This document shows, piece by piece, positions 17,217-28,100 of a DNA stretch of 46,505 nt. Where the stretch lies: assembly GCF_016741855.1 (NCBI RefSeq), contig NZ_JAERRH010000030.1, positions 1 to 46,505 on the forward strand, written 5' to 3'. The notes under the pieces are model-generated. The model had not been told where the DNA came from and did no database searches. It saw nothing but the letters and a program-made list of their open reading frames with translations. Within the stretch, counting starts at the first letter, position 1; each line of letters starts with the position of its first letter. The stretch is from Streptomyces musisoli. GTDB lineage: Bacteria > Actinomycetota > Actinomycetes > Streptomycetales > Streptomycetaceae. A program made the position numbers and the translations under genes.

Positions 17217-18128
17217 TCATCCCGTGGGTGACAGTGTGGGGGCAGGAGGGTTCGGGGGTTCGGTGAGCCGTTGGTCCCCTCCGGGGCCCGTGCAGCCGTG
17301 CCGGCCCGAGGTGAGGACGGCGCAGGCCTTGACGGCCGATGGAGTGGGGGCGGCGAGCATGGCGCTGTAGGTGTCGGTGTCGTAGTGCACCTTGTTCTGG
17401 TGGACGCTGTGGCGCGGGCCCACGATGCGGGCGATGTCGCCGGGGCGTCCCCAGCTGATGCGGGCCCACGCGGCCCGGCAGGCGTCGCTGTATCGCAGCT
17501 CCACATAGACCTGCTGGACCTTGGTCAGGGCCGCGGTCCACGCGTCGCCCCCGCAGCCTGCCTCTTTCGGGTCCTTGCCGGCGCAGCTGTCCGCGAAGCA
17601 GTTGACGTCGACTTGCCTGGTCCCGGGCTCGGTTGCCGATATGGCGGCCCGTGCGGTGCCGGCCGACGAGTCACGGTTGACTAACACGACCGCGGTGCCC
17701 ACGAGCAGGAGGGCCAACAGCAGGGCCGCCGTCCAGAGCAGCCGTGCGTCGCGCCGACGCCGACGCCCCTCGTCGGACGGCGCCGAAGCAACCTCGGTGG
17801 CATCAGCGGGCGTTGCGGGCTGCGGGGCGCGTTGTGCGGGTCGTCCGCCTCCTGCCTGCTGATCGTGCGCGGCGGCGTTGGCCAGTTCCCACAGCGCTTC
17901 GAGCCGGGCGGGCTCCGCGTCGGACAACTTGCCCAGGATGGTGACCGCTTGCCGTGGTGGCAGCGTCTTGCCGTTAAGGTATCGCTCCCAGGAGGACTTG
18001 CTGTACGGGGTCCGCTCGGCGAGTGCCGCCAGGCTCACTCCGCTGCGGATCTTCAACGTCCGTAGCTCGGTGACCAGTTGCCGGACGTCCGATGCGAGGT
18101 CGTCCGGCAGTGGTTTCCAGTCGGTCAC
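17217..18128 (-). CDS. HTH - single membrane helix - DUF2690 protein
   Basis: A 303-residue membrane-anchored putative regulator. Residues 1-80 form a Cro/XRE-like helix-turn-helix (SLAALAERTPYSKSSWERYL, then NGKTLPPRQAVTILGKL). A Pro/Ala-rich linker ends in RRRRRDAR. One membrane helix follows near 129-150 (LLWTAALLLALLLVGTAVVL). The outer part is a DUF2690 domain with Cys-containing segments CFADSCAGKDPKEAGC and VELRYSDACRAAWARISWG. The family probably links an extracellular signal to DNA binding, but this is not established. I chose the GTG at 18128 because VTDWKPLPDDL is the usual start of these proteins. A paralogue lies at 18725-19657. Confidence 0.75.
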   Translation of the reverse strand: MTDWKPLPDDLASDVRQLVTELRTLKIRSGVSLAALAERTPYSKSSWERYLNGKTLPPRQAVTILGKLSDAEPARLEALWELANAAAHDQQAGGGRPAQRAPQPATPADATEVASAPSDEGRRRRRDARLLWTAALLLALLLVGTAVVLVNRDSSAGTARAAISATEPGTRQVDVNCFADSCAGKDPKEAGCGGDAWTAALTKVQQVYVELRYSDACRAAWARISWGRPGDIARIVGPRHSVHQNKVHYDTDTYSAMLAAPTPSAVKACAVLTSGRHGCTGPGGDQRLTEPPNPPAPTLSPTG

Positions 18129-18255
18129 TGAGGCCCCCACCACCACCAGTTGTCCCACGTGCCTCCCCACCGTATCGGCGGGGCATAGACCAGCAGCACC
18201 GCCAATTCCGCCAAATTCCTTGGCCGGTGGCCGCGGACGCGGCTAAGACGGTTGG

Positions 18256-18747
18256 ATGCGTGGAAAGACCGCGGCGCGTGCCGCGCTGTGTGTACTGGCC
18301 CTGGGAGCGCTGTGCGCCGGGGCCACCCGACCGGAGGACGAGCAGGAGCCGAGCGGTCGGGTACTCCTGTCCAACCTGCACGCGGCGGGCCTGCTGGAGT
18401 CCGGCCGCACGGCGCGCAGCGATGTCGTGGGGCTGTGGCAGGCGATCCTCTGGGCCGACGGCTACATGGCCCGAAGACAAATCTCCTGTACGTACGACGG
18501 TCCGACAGCCGTTACGACCCGCGCATGGCAGAGCAATCACCACCTCTCGGCGGACGGCATAGTGGGTCCGGCCACCTGGGGCACGGCCGCGGCACGTCTG
18601 GCCCCGGTGGGCCGCTGGACGGTCTACCGGGGTGAACGGTACGACCTTCCGCTGCGCCGCGACGCGGACGGATTCCTCGAGGTCTACGATGCCGGTGTGT
18701 TCCGCCCACTGCGGACCGACGAGGTCACCCTGACCCTGTGCCGGTGA
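18256..18747 (+). CDS. Small secreted peptidoglycan-binding-like protein
   Basis: 163 residues. An N-terminal signal peptide is clear (MRGKTAARAALCVLALGALC, then AGAT). The middle looks like a PG_binding_1 fold: DVVGLWQAILWADGYMA, then YDGPTAVTTRAWQSNHHLSA and DGIVGPATWGTAAARL, where the WQ...LxADGIVGPxTW pattern is characteristic. The rest is a beta-rich tail ending in LTLCR. It presumably sits in the cell wall. Its last 23 bases overlap, tail to tail, the end of the HTH-DUF2690 gene on the other strand; it faces the upstream HTH-DUF2690 gene head to head. The arrangement suggests control by one or both of those membrane proteins. Confidence 0.75.
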   Translation: MRGKTAARAALCVLALGALCAGATRPEDEQEPSGRVLLSNLHAAGLLESGRTARSDVVGLWQAILWADGYMARRQISCTYDGPTAVTTRAWQSNHHLSADGIVGPATWGTAAARLAPVGRWTVYRGERYDLPLRRDADGFLEVYDAGVFRPLRTDEVTLTLCR

Positions 18748-19657
18748 CGCGGTCGATCCAACTGTCGAACCGCGTGACCCCCAGTTGGTGACCGTGGAGG
18801 ACCACCGTCGCCGTTGCCGATCCCGGACCGCCCGCGATCATCGCGGTGCGGACCGCGCCAGCGGGGGCCGCCCTTTCCTCTCCGCCTCTCGTGGAGATGC
18901 GCAGGCGGGCCGTGCTCCCCGCCGGCTCGACCTCAGCCCAACTGGCCTGACATGCCGGGCTGTAGAAGAGCTCCAGGACCTGACCGTACGCCCGCAGGCG
19001 GTGGACGGTCACCCGGTCGCCGTCACATCGCTCCCCGCCGGGATCCAGCCCCTCGCAGGCAGTCGACCGGCATCCGGTCACCGCGGTACCGACCCCGCTC
19101 GCCAGTGGGTACGGCCAGGCGGGCACGCCCGTCGGCACGCCTTCCGGTGGGCGGTCGGCCGACCCGGCGCGCCATGGCCACACGAGCACGACGACGGCGA
19201 GAACCACACAGACCGCCGCGACGCCGACCAAGGGCATGGGCGCGCCGGCCACTACCCTGGGTCGCCCGCGCGATCGGACGGCCGACGGCGAGGATGCGTG
19301 CGGCGGCGGCTCTCCGGCGGGCCCGAGCAGGTCCGGGGCGCGGCGCGCCTCGGACGACCGCGATTCCGCCCCGGTGTCCAGGGGCTGTCTCTTCTGCCCG
19401 GCATGAGCAGCCGACTCCCACAGCACCCGCAGCTGCTCCCGGTCGGCATGCGCCATTCGGCCCAGTGCCTCCACGGCAGGCCAGGGCGGCAGCCGTGAAC
19501 CGTTGACATAGCGCCGCCAGGAACTGCGGCTGTACCCGGTCCTGGCGGCGACGGTCGCTGCGCTCGCCTCACATCTGTCCAGGCACAGGCGCAGCTCCCG
19601 TACCAGCCGGACGACCTCGATCGGCAGGTCTCCCGGCAGTGGTCGCCAGCGGCCCAC
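18725..19657 (-). CDS. Second HTH - membrane helix - DUF2690 protein
   Basis: 310 residues from a GTG at 19657 preceded by GGGAGGGGC. The order is the same as in the gene at 17217: VGRWRPLPGDLPIEVVRLVR, a helix-turn-helix (TVAARTGYSRSSWRRYVNGS), a Pro/Arg/Ser linker, one membrane helix (VGVAAVCVVLAVVVLVWPW) and an outer DUF2690 part with GCRSTACEGLDPGGERCDGD and LELFYSPACQASWAEVEPAG. It is a diverged paralogue of the first. The open frame continues upstream to 19744 but without coding character. It overlaps the small secreted protein gene tail to tail by 23 bases. Confidence 0.72.
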   Translation of the reverse strand: MGRWRPLPGDLPIEVVRLVRELRLCLDRCEASAATVAARTGYSRSSWRRYVNGSRLPPWPAVEALGRMAHADREQLRVLWESAAHAGQKRQPLDTGAESRSSEARRAPDLLGPAGEPPPHASSPSAVRSRGRPRVVAGAPMPLVGVAAVCVVLAVVVLVWPWRAGSADRPPEGVPTGVPAWPYPLASGVGTAVTGCRSTACEGLDPGGERCDGDRVTVHRLRAYGQVLELFYSPACQASWAEVEPAGSTARLRISTRGGEERAAPAGAVRTAMIAGGPGSATATVVLHGHQLGVTRFDSWIDRVTGTGSG

Positions 19658-19892
19658 AACGCCCCTCCCTGCTCGGTCCGTCGTGCCACGAACGTTCCCC
19701 GGGCTCTTTCCAGCGTCCCGCCGGGTTGCCCAGGTCTCTGGCATCCTCGCAGGTCACGGACCGGGCGTCCCGGATTTGGGTCAGTTGCCCGGCACCGTTG
19801 GCCGCCGCGATCGCCCCCGGCCAGACTCGTCAGCAGCTGCGCTGTACATCGGGCCGGCCGACCTGCCGTACGTACACACTCCGGGGGTTCAC

Positions 19893-20336
19893 GTGAACGC
19901 TGCCAGCCACGTCGTCTCAAAAGGACAAAGAGGCACAGGCGCTGCGGCGTCCCGCGGGACGGACGACGGTCCGAGACCTGCGCCGTGGCCCGGCGCGTCA
20001 CCCGTCGACGGGCTGCTCCAGGACATCAAGGCATTCATCGAAAATCACCTTGCCGACGCCGATCTCTCGCCGGCCTGGATAGCCGCCGCCCACCACATCT
20101 CCGTGCGGTATCTGCATCATCTCTTCCAGCGGGACCGGCGGACCGTCGGCGCCTACGTGCGCCGACGGCGGCTGGAACGCTGCCGGGCGGACCTTGCCGA
20201 CCCTGCTCTCGTCGGTCGCGGCGTCGGTCAGGTCGGGAGGCGGTGGGGCTTCCGTGATCCGGCGGTGTTCAGCCGGGCCTTCAAGGCGGCGTACGGGGTC
20301 ACGCCCGGGGCCTACCGCAGGCGGCTGCTGCGGTAG
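19893..20336 (+). CDS. AraC-type DNA-binding domain protein (no sensor domain)
   Basis: A transcription regulator of about 147 residues from a GTG at 19893, with GGGGG before it. Residues about 45-145 form a complete two-helix-turn-helix AraC domain: IKAFIENHLADADLSPAWIA, then HHISVRYLHHLFQRDRRTVG, then WGFRDPAVFSRAFKAAYGVT and PGAYRRRLLR. The ligand-binding half that precedes this domain in most relatives (another 170-200 residues) is absent, and the sequence before the GTG (19745-19892) shows only decayed similarity to coding. It may be the surviving half of a larger gene. It faces the FG-GAP gene with 30 bases between stops. Confidence 0.6.
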   Translation: MNAASHVVSKGQRGTGAAASRGTDDGPRPAPWPGASPVDGLLQDIKAFIENHLADADLSPAWIAAAHHISVRYLHHLFQRDRRTVGAYVRRRRLERCRADLADPALVGRGVGQVGRRWGFRDPAVFSRAFKAAYGVTPGAYRRRLLR

Positions 20337-20366
20337 GCCCCGGGACGCCCGCACTCCCCCCGGTCC

Positions 20367-22097
20367 TCACCGGTGGGCGCCACGCTCCGCTCGTGCGGCG
20401 GGCAGCAGGCCTCGCGGGGCGCGCTGCGGCTGCTCGTTGGAGTCGAGCGTGACGACGGCGCCACCCGCGAACGGTGTGGCGGGGCCGAAGTTGGATCCCC
20501 CGCCGAGCGCTCCGCGGGTGAGGACCTGCGAGCCGGTGACGGTGAGAGTGTCCCCGCTGAGGGCGGTGTTCAGCACGAACAGGGCTCCGGCCTGCAAGGA
20601 GCCGTCCTCCCAGGGAGCGGTGACCAGCAGCTCGGGCCGTCCGTCACCCGTCACGTCGAGAATTCGCAGACCGTAGCCGAAGCCCTCACCGACCTGGGCG
20701 CCGGCGCCGATCACCGCGGCGTTCTCGTCGAAGGTGGCGCCCGGGGCGGACAGCAGGCCCGCGCTGCCGCCGCGCAGCAACGTCACCGTTCCGGTGTTGT
20801 TCTCGCGCAGCGCCCCCGTCGCCAGGTCGGCGTAGCCGTCTCCGTCCAAGTCACCCACGGCGAGGGAGCCGCCGAAAAAGTCGTTCTCCTCAGGGGTGCC
20901 GGGGATGCCCGGGCTGCTCTGACTGATGGTCTGCACCCGGCTGGGGCTGATGCCTGCCGAGCCGCCACGGGCGACGACGAGGGCACCGGAGTACTGGGGA
21001 GTGCCGGACTCCCGGTCGGCGAACACCAGGACGTCGGCGTTGTTTCCGCCGTGGAAGCGGCCGACGGCGACCGTACGGAGGTGGTCCTGGGTGTGGGTGT
21101 CCTGGACGCTGATGGAACTGGTGGCGGCCGCGTTCACGCCTCCCGACGAGCCGGGGACCACCACGACGCCGCCCCAGGCGCCGGACACCCCGCTCACCGC
21201 CTCTCCGGGCGCGCTGACCACCAGGTCGTCCTTGGCGTCGCCGGTCACGTCCCCGGCGGCGACCGACCAGCCGAACTTGTCCCCCGTCTCGGGTGTCCCG
21301 GGAACTCCGGAGGTGTCCTGCGAGACGCCGACGGAACGGCTCGCCGTGATCCCGTTGCCGCTGCCGAACAGGACGGTGACCGCGCCCGCGCGCTGGGTGC
21401 TGCCGATGGCCTCACCGGGCGCGCCGATGGCGAGGTCCGCGAAGCCGTCCGCGTCGAAGTCGCCGACCGCGAGGCTCGCGCCGAAGCGGTCGCCGGCCTC
21501 GTTGTCACCGGGGATGCCCGGCACGCCCTGGTCTATCTGGGCGAGCCCGTTGGGGATGAGGCCCAGGTAGGGCGACGCACGTTTGCCGTACAGGATGGTG
21601 ACCATGCCGACGGCGAGGTTGCTGTTGATGCTCTCGCTGGGGTTGCCGATCGCGACGTCGGCGAGGCCGTCCCGGTTGAAGTCACCGGTCACCAGCGACG
21701 CCCCGAAGGTGTCGTCGGACTCCCCGGTCCCCGGCACGAAGTCATGACTGTCCTGACTGACCGCCACGGCCGGCCCGGCGGGCAGCGTGCCGCCGCCGGG
21801 TATCACGTACACGGACCCGCCCTTGTCGAGCCCCTCGGCGTTCGGGTCCCCGGCGAAGGTGAGCCGGGCGCCGGTGGAGACGACCATGTCGGGAATGCCG
21901 TCCCCGTTGACGTCGGCTCGGGCGGCCGCGCCGCCTGGGGCCAGGCTGGCCGTCCTGTCCGGTGGGGCATCTGTTACAGCAGCGGATTCACTCGTCCGTT
22001 TCACGCGGTCTGTGCTGCCCTGCGCTGTGGCGGCGGGTGCAAGGACCACGGCAAGAACAAGCGTGATCGTCGTGAAGCGGGATCGACGTCTGGGCAC
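20367..22097 (-). CDS. Secreted FG-GAP (integrin alpha-type) beta-propeller protein
   Basis: 576 residues from a GTG with GAGGAG 6 bases upstream. A signal peptide (MPRRRSRFTTITLVLAVVLA, then PAATAQG) sends it out of the cell. The body is built of FG-GAP repeats, each with a calcium-binding DxDGxxD loop: DVNGDGIPD, DFNRDGLADVAIG, DFDADGFADLAIG, DVTGDAKDDLVVS, DLDGDGYADLATG and DVTGDGRPELLVT. These repeats fold as a seven-bladed propeller, usually for binding. It begins 63 bases after the YD-repeat gene on the same strand and so probably belongs to the same transcript; it may bind or present the YD-repeat protein outside the cell. Confidence 0.85.
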   Translation of the reverse strand: MPRRRSRFTTITLVLAVVLAPAATAQGSTDRVKRTSESAAVTDAPPDRTASLAPGGAAARADVNGDGIPDMVVSTGARLTFAGDPNAEGLDKGGSVYVIPGGGTLPAGPAVAVSQDSHDFVPGTGESDDTFGASLVTGDFNRDGLADVAIGNPSESINSNLAVGMVTILYGKRASPYLGLIPNGLAQIDQGVPGIPGDNEAGDRFGASLAVGDFDADGFADLAIGAPGEAIGSTQRAGAVTVLFGSGNGITASRSVGVSQDTSGVPGTPETGDKFGWSVAAGDVTGDAKDDLVVSAPGEAVSGVSGAWGGVVVVPGSSGGVNAAATSSISVQDTHTQDHLRTVAVGRFHGGNNADVLVFADRESGTPQYSGALVVARGGSAGISPSRVQTISQSSPGIPGTPEENDFFGGSLAVGDLDGDGYADLATGALRENNTGTVTLLRGGSAGLLSAPGATFDENAAVIGAGAQVGEGFGYGLRILDVTGDGRPELLVTAPWEDGSLQAGALFVLNTALSGDTLTVTGSQVLTRGALGGGSNFGPATPFAGGAVVTLDSNEQPQRAPRGLLPAARAERGAHR

Positions 22098-22160
22098 GTT
22101 TTCTCCTCAGCTCGAATCAGGGCTGGTGATCGGTTCAGAGCGCGATGGTCAGGCCACGCA

Positions 22161-25100
22161 TTACGGACCGAAGAACGACCAGATGTTCTTCCAGTCGAGC
22201 GTCGATCCCTTGCCGACCCCCAGCTCCCAACCGCCCCACCAACTGCCATTGGGGCGTTTACCGAAGGCAATGCAGCCGCCTCCGCCCTCGAAATAGCACA
22301 GCCGAAGGCTGGAGGCTCGCTGGGAGCTCGGGGCGCTGTAGACGCCGACACTGGTGTACCCGCCGAGCCCCACTTTTCGCTCGCGCAGGGATTTGATCTC
22401 GCCGCCCACGCCGTCGGCACCAAAGCTTCCGCCGTCACACTTCGCCTTTGCCTCGCACCCCAGCTTGAAGCAGACCCACAGGCACACACCCGTGTTCCAC
22501 ACCAGTCGTTCCCCGGGCTTCTTGATCGTCAGCCTTCGGCAGTGGCCGTGGTCGTCGCAGAAGTATTCCTCGCCAGGCCTGAGATCCGAAGGTCTTGCCG
22601 AAGGGGCTACAGGGGATACCTCAGAGGAAACGTACCCGTGCATGAACCAGGGAAGGCGGTACTGCGGTGGCGGAGCCACACCGCCAAGGCAGGGACCGCA
22701 CACCTGGCTGCCTCCTCCACCGCCGAAGTTGCTTCCCCCACCTTGACTGCCGCCGTACTCGTGACCGATCTCCGAGGTGCTCTTGCCGTCCGGCCGCTGC
22801 CCCGGAGCGCAGGCGAACTCCCCTGTCGTCCCCTCACATGCCCGCAGCCCCGTCGGGTCGCTGAACGTCGTCGGGTTGCCGTCCGCGTACGTGTAGCCGT
22901 TCAGGGACTGGGGCTTGGTCTTGTCGTACAAGGGGTCCGGGGAGATGAAGCGGCCCAGGGAAGGGTCGTAGTAGCGCGCGCCGATCTGGTCGAGGCCGGT
23001 GTCGGCGTCCTCCGTCTTGCCCAGGAAGCCCCGGTCGGTCAGGGGCAGGGCGTCGGTGTCGCCGCGGTGCGCGCCGTAGGGGAGGTAGCGCTGGCGCGAG
23101 ACCTTGCCCGTGGTGGCGTCGATGGCCAGCTGGGTCGAATTTTGCTGGTCGTTTCCCAGCCATTGCAGGGTGTCGGGCGTGCGTATCGCGACGACGCTGC
23201 CGCCCGCGGTGTAGTAACGGGTCGCGCCGACCGTGGAGCCGGTGCGGGTCAGTTCCATGCCGTCCAGGTAGACCGTCGTGCCGCTCGGGGTGCGGCGGAC
23301 CAGCCGGTCGCCGTCGGCGTTGTACGCGAACGACGTCGTCGCCCCCGCGCTGGTGACCGAGGCGAGGGAACCGCTGTCGGTCCAGGCCAGGGTGGCCGCC
23401 GTGCCGCCGACCGAGCGTGAGGTGAGGCGTCCGTCGGCGTCGTAGCCGTAGGTGTCGGAGCCCACCGAGGTGACCGCGTGCGGGCGCACCGCCGTCGGTC
23501 CGGGGTCGGGGTAGGAGTAGGTGCGCGTGGCGGCGGCGTCGGTGACGGCGGTCATGTCCCCCACGGCGTCGTAGGAGTACGCCAGCCTGTACGGGTCCGT
23601 GCCTGTCTTGTCGGCACCCGACGGCCCCGTGGAACAGGCCGCCGTGGTGGTCCATGCGTTGCTCAGGCGCTGCAGGGCGTCGTAGCCGTAGCACTGGTTC
23701 TGCGGTACCGCCTGGGTCTGGTCGGTGACCGAGGTCAGGTCGCCGTCGTCGTCGTAGGCGTAGGTGTCGTACTGCACCCGGTCTCCGGCCACGTAGCTCT
23801 GTACGGACGACAGACGCTGCGCGCCAGAGTTCTCGTAGCCGTACTGCCGCTGCACGCTGCCGTCGGCCGCGTAGCTCCTGCCCTCGAGCACCCCGTTGCC
23901 GTAGTAGGTGCTGGTCTTCACGTAGGTGGCGGTGTCGCCGGTGAGGGTGTCCGGCCGGCCGGTGTCCGTGTACCCGGTGGTGACCTTCTCGGCGGGCAGG
24001 CCGCCGGCCGCTGGATAGGTCATCGAGGTCTGGTGCCCGGCGCGGTCGTATCCGTAGCCGTAGGTGTAGCTGCCGGCCAGCGCTCCTTCGGCGGTGGGCA
24101 CGGTCCATGTGCGGCCGGTGACCTGGTAGCGCAGGTCGTAGCCGGTGACGTCGACGCGGTAGGGCTGTCCTCCGCTCCAGCGAGTGGTCGTGGCGGGACG
24201 GCCGAGGACAAATTTGGTGGGAGTGCCGGTCTGGCCCGCCATGGGCACGGTGTCGTAGGTCCATTCGGCGAGCTTGGTGTCACCCACCGATCCGGACCAT
24301 TCCGTGCGTTTGCGGTTCAGCGCGTCGTAGGTGTAGGCGAGTGTCTTGCCGGCCGCGTCCTTCGTGGTGAGGACGTTGCCCGCGGGGTCGTACGTGGTGG
24401 TCGAGGAGCCCGCGTCGGGGTCGCGGGTGCTGGTGCGGTGGCCGAGCCAGTCGTAGCCGTAGGAGGTGAGGTTGCCGGCCGCGTCGGTGACGGTGGCCGT
24501 CTCTCCGCGAGGTGTGTACGTGTAGCTGGTGGTGGGGGTCGCGGACGGCGGCACGTCACTGCCGGCGGGGACGTTCTCCTGTACCTTCGCGAGTCGGTCC
24601 AGGCCGTCGTTCCAGTAGGCGGTCCGGGCGCCGCGCGGTGGGGTGACGACCTTTCCGTCGCCGTAGTTGGCGGTCGTTGTCGTCCGGTCGACCGCGCCGT
24701 AGCCGTACAGCGTGCTGGAAGTCTCCCGCTGCAACGCGTCGTAGGTCTTCTCCGTCCACGACGGAATCTCGGTGGGAGCCGGGTTGAGCAGCAGGTCCGG
24801 GTCGTCGCCGGGGGCCTGCGTGTTGTAGAGAGCTGCCGAGGTGCCCTTGGCCAGGCCGCGGTCGTCGTACGTGGTGACGGTGACCGTTCGCCCGCCGGTG
24901 CGGGCCGCGCTGGGCGCCTGGACCTCCCGCGTGCGGCCGAAGCCATCGAGATAGGTGTAGGTCGGAAGCCACTGGGGGGTGCCGTTGGTGATCGACTGCA
25001 GCTGGCGCGCGGTCACGACCGTCGGCTTGTCCGGCTGCGAGTTGGGGGCGGTTCCGTCGACGGTGACGCGGTAGCCGTACTCGTAGGAGGGCACCACGCC

Positions 25101-28100
25101 GGTCGGCGGCGGGACGTCCACGCCGTTCGGCTTGGGTTCGGTCGGCAGCCATACCCGGACCAACCGGCCGGCACCGTCGTAGTCGGTCGTGGTGGCCAGG
25201 CCGTTGGGGTCGACGGTGCGGGTGACCACTCCGAATGCACGGCTGGTGTAGGTCGTGGTGCTCTGGTTCAGCGGATTGGTCGTCCTGGTGCCGTTCACCG
25301 GCCAGCCGCTGGCCGGGTTGTAGGACGTCGTGGTGGTGTGGTTGAGCGGGTCGGTGTCGGAGGTGACACGGCCGTACTGGTCGTAGATCTTCTTCTCGTC
25401 GGCGTGGGAGGTGTCGTTCCAGTACCGGCGGATCTCGGTCGGGTTGCCGTCGATGGGCTGGTCGCTGGTGCCGGGTGCGGTGGCGTTGTCGTAGAGGGTC
25501 ACGGTGCGGGCCACCACCGGCCCCGGGCACTGCGTGGTGCTCGCGTCGGGGTCGCCGTTGTGCGTCTCCTGGGTTTCGGGATAGTCCAGCATCCAGCGCC
25601 AGTCACTGGTGTTCTGCGCGTAGGTGATCTCGCTGCAGGTGTTGTCGGTCGCGGTGCCGATCTCCCCCCACTGGACGGTCCGGGTGGGCAGTCCACCGTT
25701 GGCGGTGCTGTAACCGTCCTTGTCGCTGCCGGTCTGCCGCCAGGTCCCGTCGGACCTCAGCTGCCGGGCCCGCGTCTGGTACGGACGGATCATGTGGGCG
25801 TTGTGCAGGCCAGGGCCGTTCGCGGTGGCGCCCGAGTCCCAGTAGGTGTACCGCTCGGAGGCCAGTTCGGTCCGTGAGCCGTCGGAGTTCAGACGGTAGT
25901 GGCGGGTCTGCAGCGTCTCGCCGCTCTTGGCGTGGTTGTCGGCGAACTGGTTGCCGTCCCAGTCGGTGACGCTGACGTTCTTGGTGCCGCCGCTCTTGAG
26001 CTTGTCCCCGTCCATGCCGCGGAAGTGGGTGGTCTCCGTGACCGTGCGCTGCCCGGACGGGCCGCTGCCGTCGGTCTGCCGGACGGTGGCGTAACCGCGC
26101 CAGTCGGCCCACTGCTGCTGGTCGGTGGGTGTGGTGAGGTCGTCGTCGTAGTGCCAGGCCGGTGTGCCCAGGTAGTCGTACTGGGTGGTCCTGGTGGGCG
26201 AGCCACCGATCAGGTCGACCTGGTCGAGCTTGGTCACCAGGTACTTATGGAAGACGCCGTGCACGGTCGAGGAGGCCCCTTCGGGCCGGTAGTCGACGCG
26301 GAAGCATTCCTGGTCGTTGGTGTCCCAGTGCTTGCCCGACTCCCAGGTGGAGTCGGAACCGTCGCTGGGACAGGTGGCGGCGGCGGAGCCGTGGCCGTAG
26401 TGGATGTCCGTGGCGCCGCCGAGCCCGTTCTGGATGCTGGTGATGCGGCGCATGGGCATCGCCTTGGTGGTGTCACCGCTGGGGTAATCGACCCGGTTGT
26501 TGAGCCAGGCCCCGTCGAAGTCCACGGCGGGCAGGGTGACGTTCTCCGCCCATGTGCCCTGCACCTGGATGTAGTTGAGCCACAGCATCGCGTCGGTCGC
26601 GCCGGGCGGGTCGGGCATCGCGTAGGTGGGTTGGATGCGGTCGACCTGCAGGTAGGCCGAAGTGGCCGGGTCCCAGACCTGTGTGGTGATCGACGCCAGG
26701 CGCCGCGTGACGAAGAAGGCCGGGGAGTTCTTGGTGCAGTCCTGCCCGCTGGTGCAGATCAGATCGACGGGTACGTCGGGGTAGTCGCTGTCGCTGGTGG
26801 AGGTCGGGGCGGAGCAGTTCGGGCTCTGCTTCGTGACGTCGGACAGACAGCGGTAGGCGGTGGTGAAGTCCACGCGGTCGGCCGGCTTCTCGCCGGTCTG
26901 CATGCCGTACTCGACCCGGCTGAGGTATCCGCCCCTGTCGTAGGACTCCTTGTCGCCGTTGGAGAAGCGCTTGTAGTAGTTGGTCTCCTTGGTCCATGAG
27001 AAACGGGTGTCGTTCTCGTTGGGGTCACGGATCTCGTCCAGGTTCCAGCGGTACGTCTGGCGGCACAGTGACTGCGCCGCGCCGTGGCAGGGTTCGCCGC
27101 TGTCGTTGCCGATGACCGGTACTGTCCAGTTGGAGTCCTCGTGGTAGCCGAAGAAATAGCGGGTGCCGTCGTCGGTGGAGACCACCCAGGCTTCCTTGCT
27201 GTTGTCGGAGTTGGCACCGTCGTAGGTGTGCTCGATCTTCCAGCCCGGGTCGTCCTCGGCGTGGTATCTGCCGTTGCCGTCCTTGATCAGCTCGGTCGTC
27301 GTGCCCTGCAGGGAGATGACGTACTCCGCGCCGTCCTCCGCGCCCGAATATGGCGAGTGCCAGCACAGGTCGGACAGGGTCGGGCTTCCGTCGTCGACGC
27401 ACGCCCGGTACTTGCGCTCGATGAATCCGGGGTTCAGGTCCCAGCCCAGTCCCACCCAGGACGCCTGGTTGTTCGAGGCCGAGGTGCGGCCGTCGACCGA
27501 CTGCGCGGAGTAGTCCAGCGACAGGTCCGGCGCCTTGCCGTAGGGCGGAGGGGGCAACGGGAGCGGGTAGGAGTACTGGAAGTCACCCGACTCGGGTCCG
27601 ACGGACCACTTGCCGGACGCCTTGAGATCGGTCGCCCGGTAGTCGCCGGAGCCACCGGACGCGGTGCTCACCAGCGCGTACACGGCGTCGTCGGCCAGCG
27701 GCACCCGGGCACTGATCCGCCCCCTGGCGACGTCGTTGGCCGCAGGCACGAAGGCCGCCCGTCCTCGGCACGGTCTGGCGTCCAGTACGCACCGGGGCAG
27801 GCGTTCCACTCGTAGTCGGCTCGCCAGGTCGCCGCCGGCAGCGTGACGGAACGACGCATAGTCCATCGTGACGGTCGCCGGCGCGCTCGCGGGTCTCGCC
27901 TGTCGTGCGGCGTCGTCGGCGCGGGCAGCGGTGAAGACGTATCCGAGGGCTCCCAGCCGCCGCGCCGTGGCCCGGCCGTAGGTGCGCATCGCGACCCGGG
28001 CCGTGGTGTCCGCAGTGGCCGTCAGGGCGAGCCCGGTTCCGGGCAGCTTTGTCGCGTGTCCTTTGGTGACATCGAGGGTCGCGGAACGCGCCGCCGGCCA

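Noticed and set aside
20373..23420. 1015-residue plus-strand ORF
   Set aside because: Antisense of the FG-GAP and YD-repeat genes; Gly/Val/Asp-rich shadow of repeated codons.
23478..25877. 799-residue plus-strand ORF
   Set aside because: Antisense of the YD-repeat gene, no recognisable domain, repetitive shadow composition.
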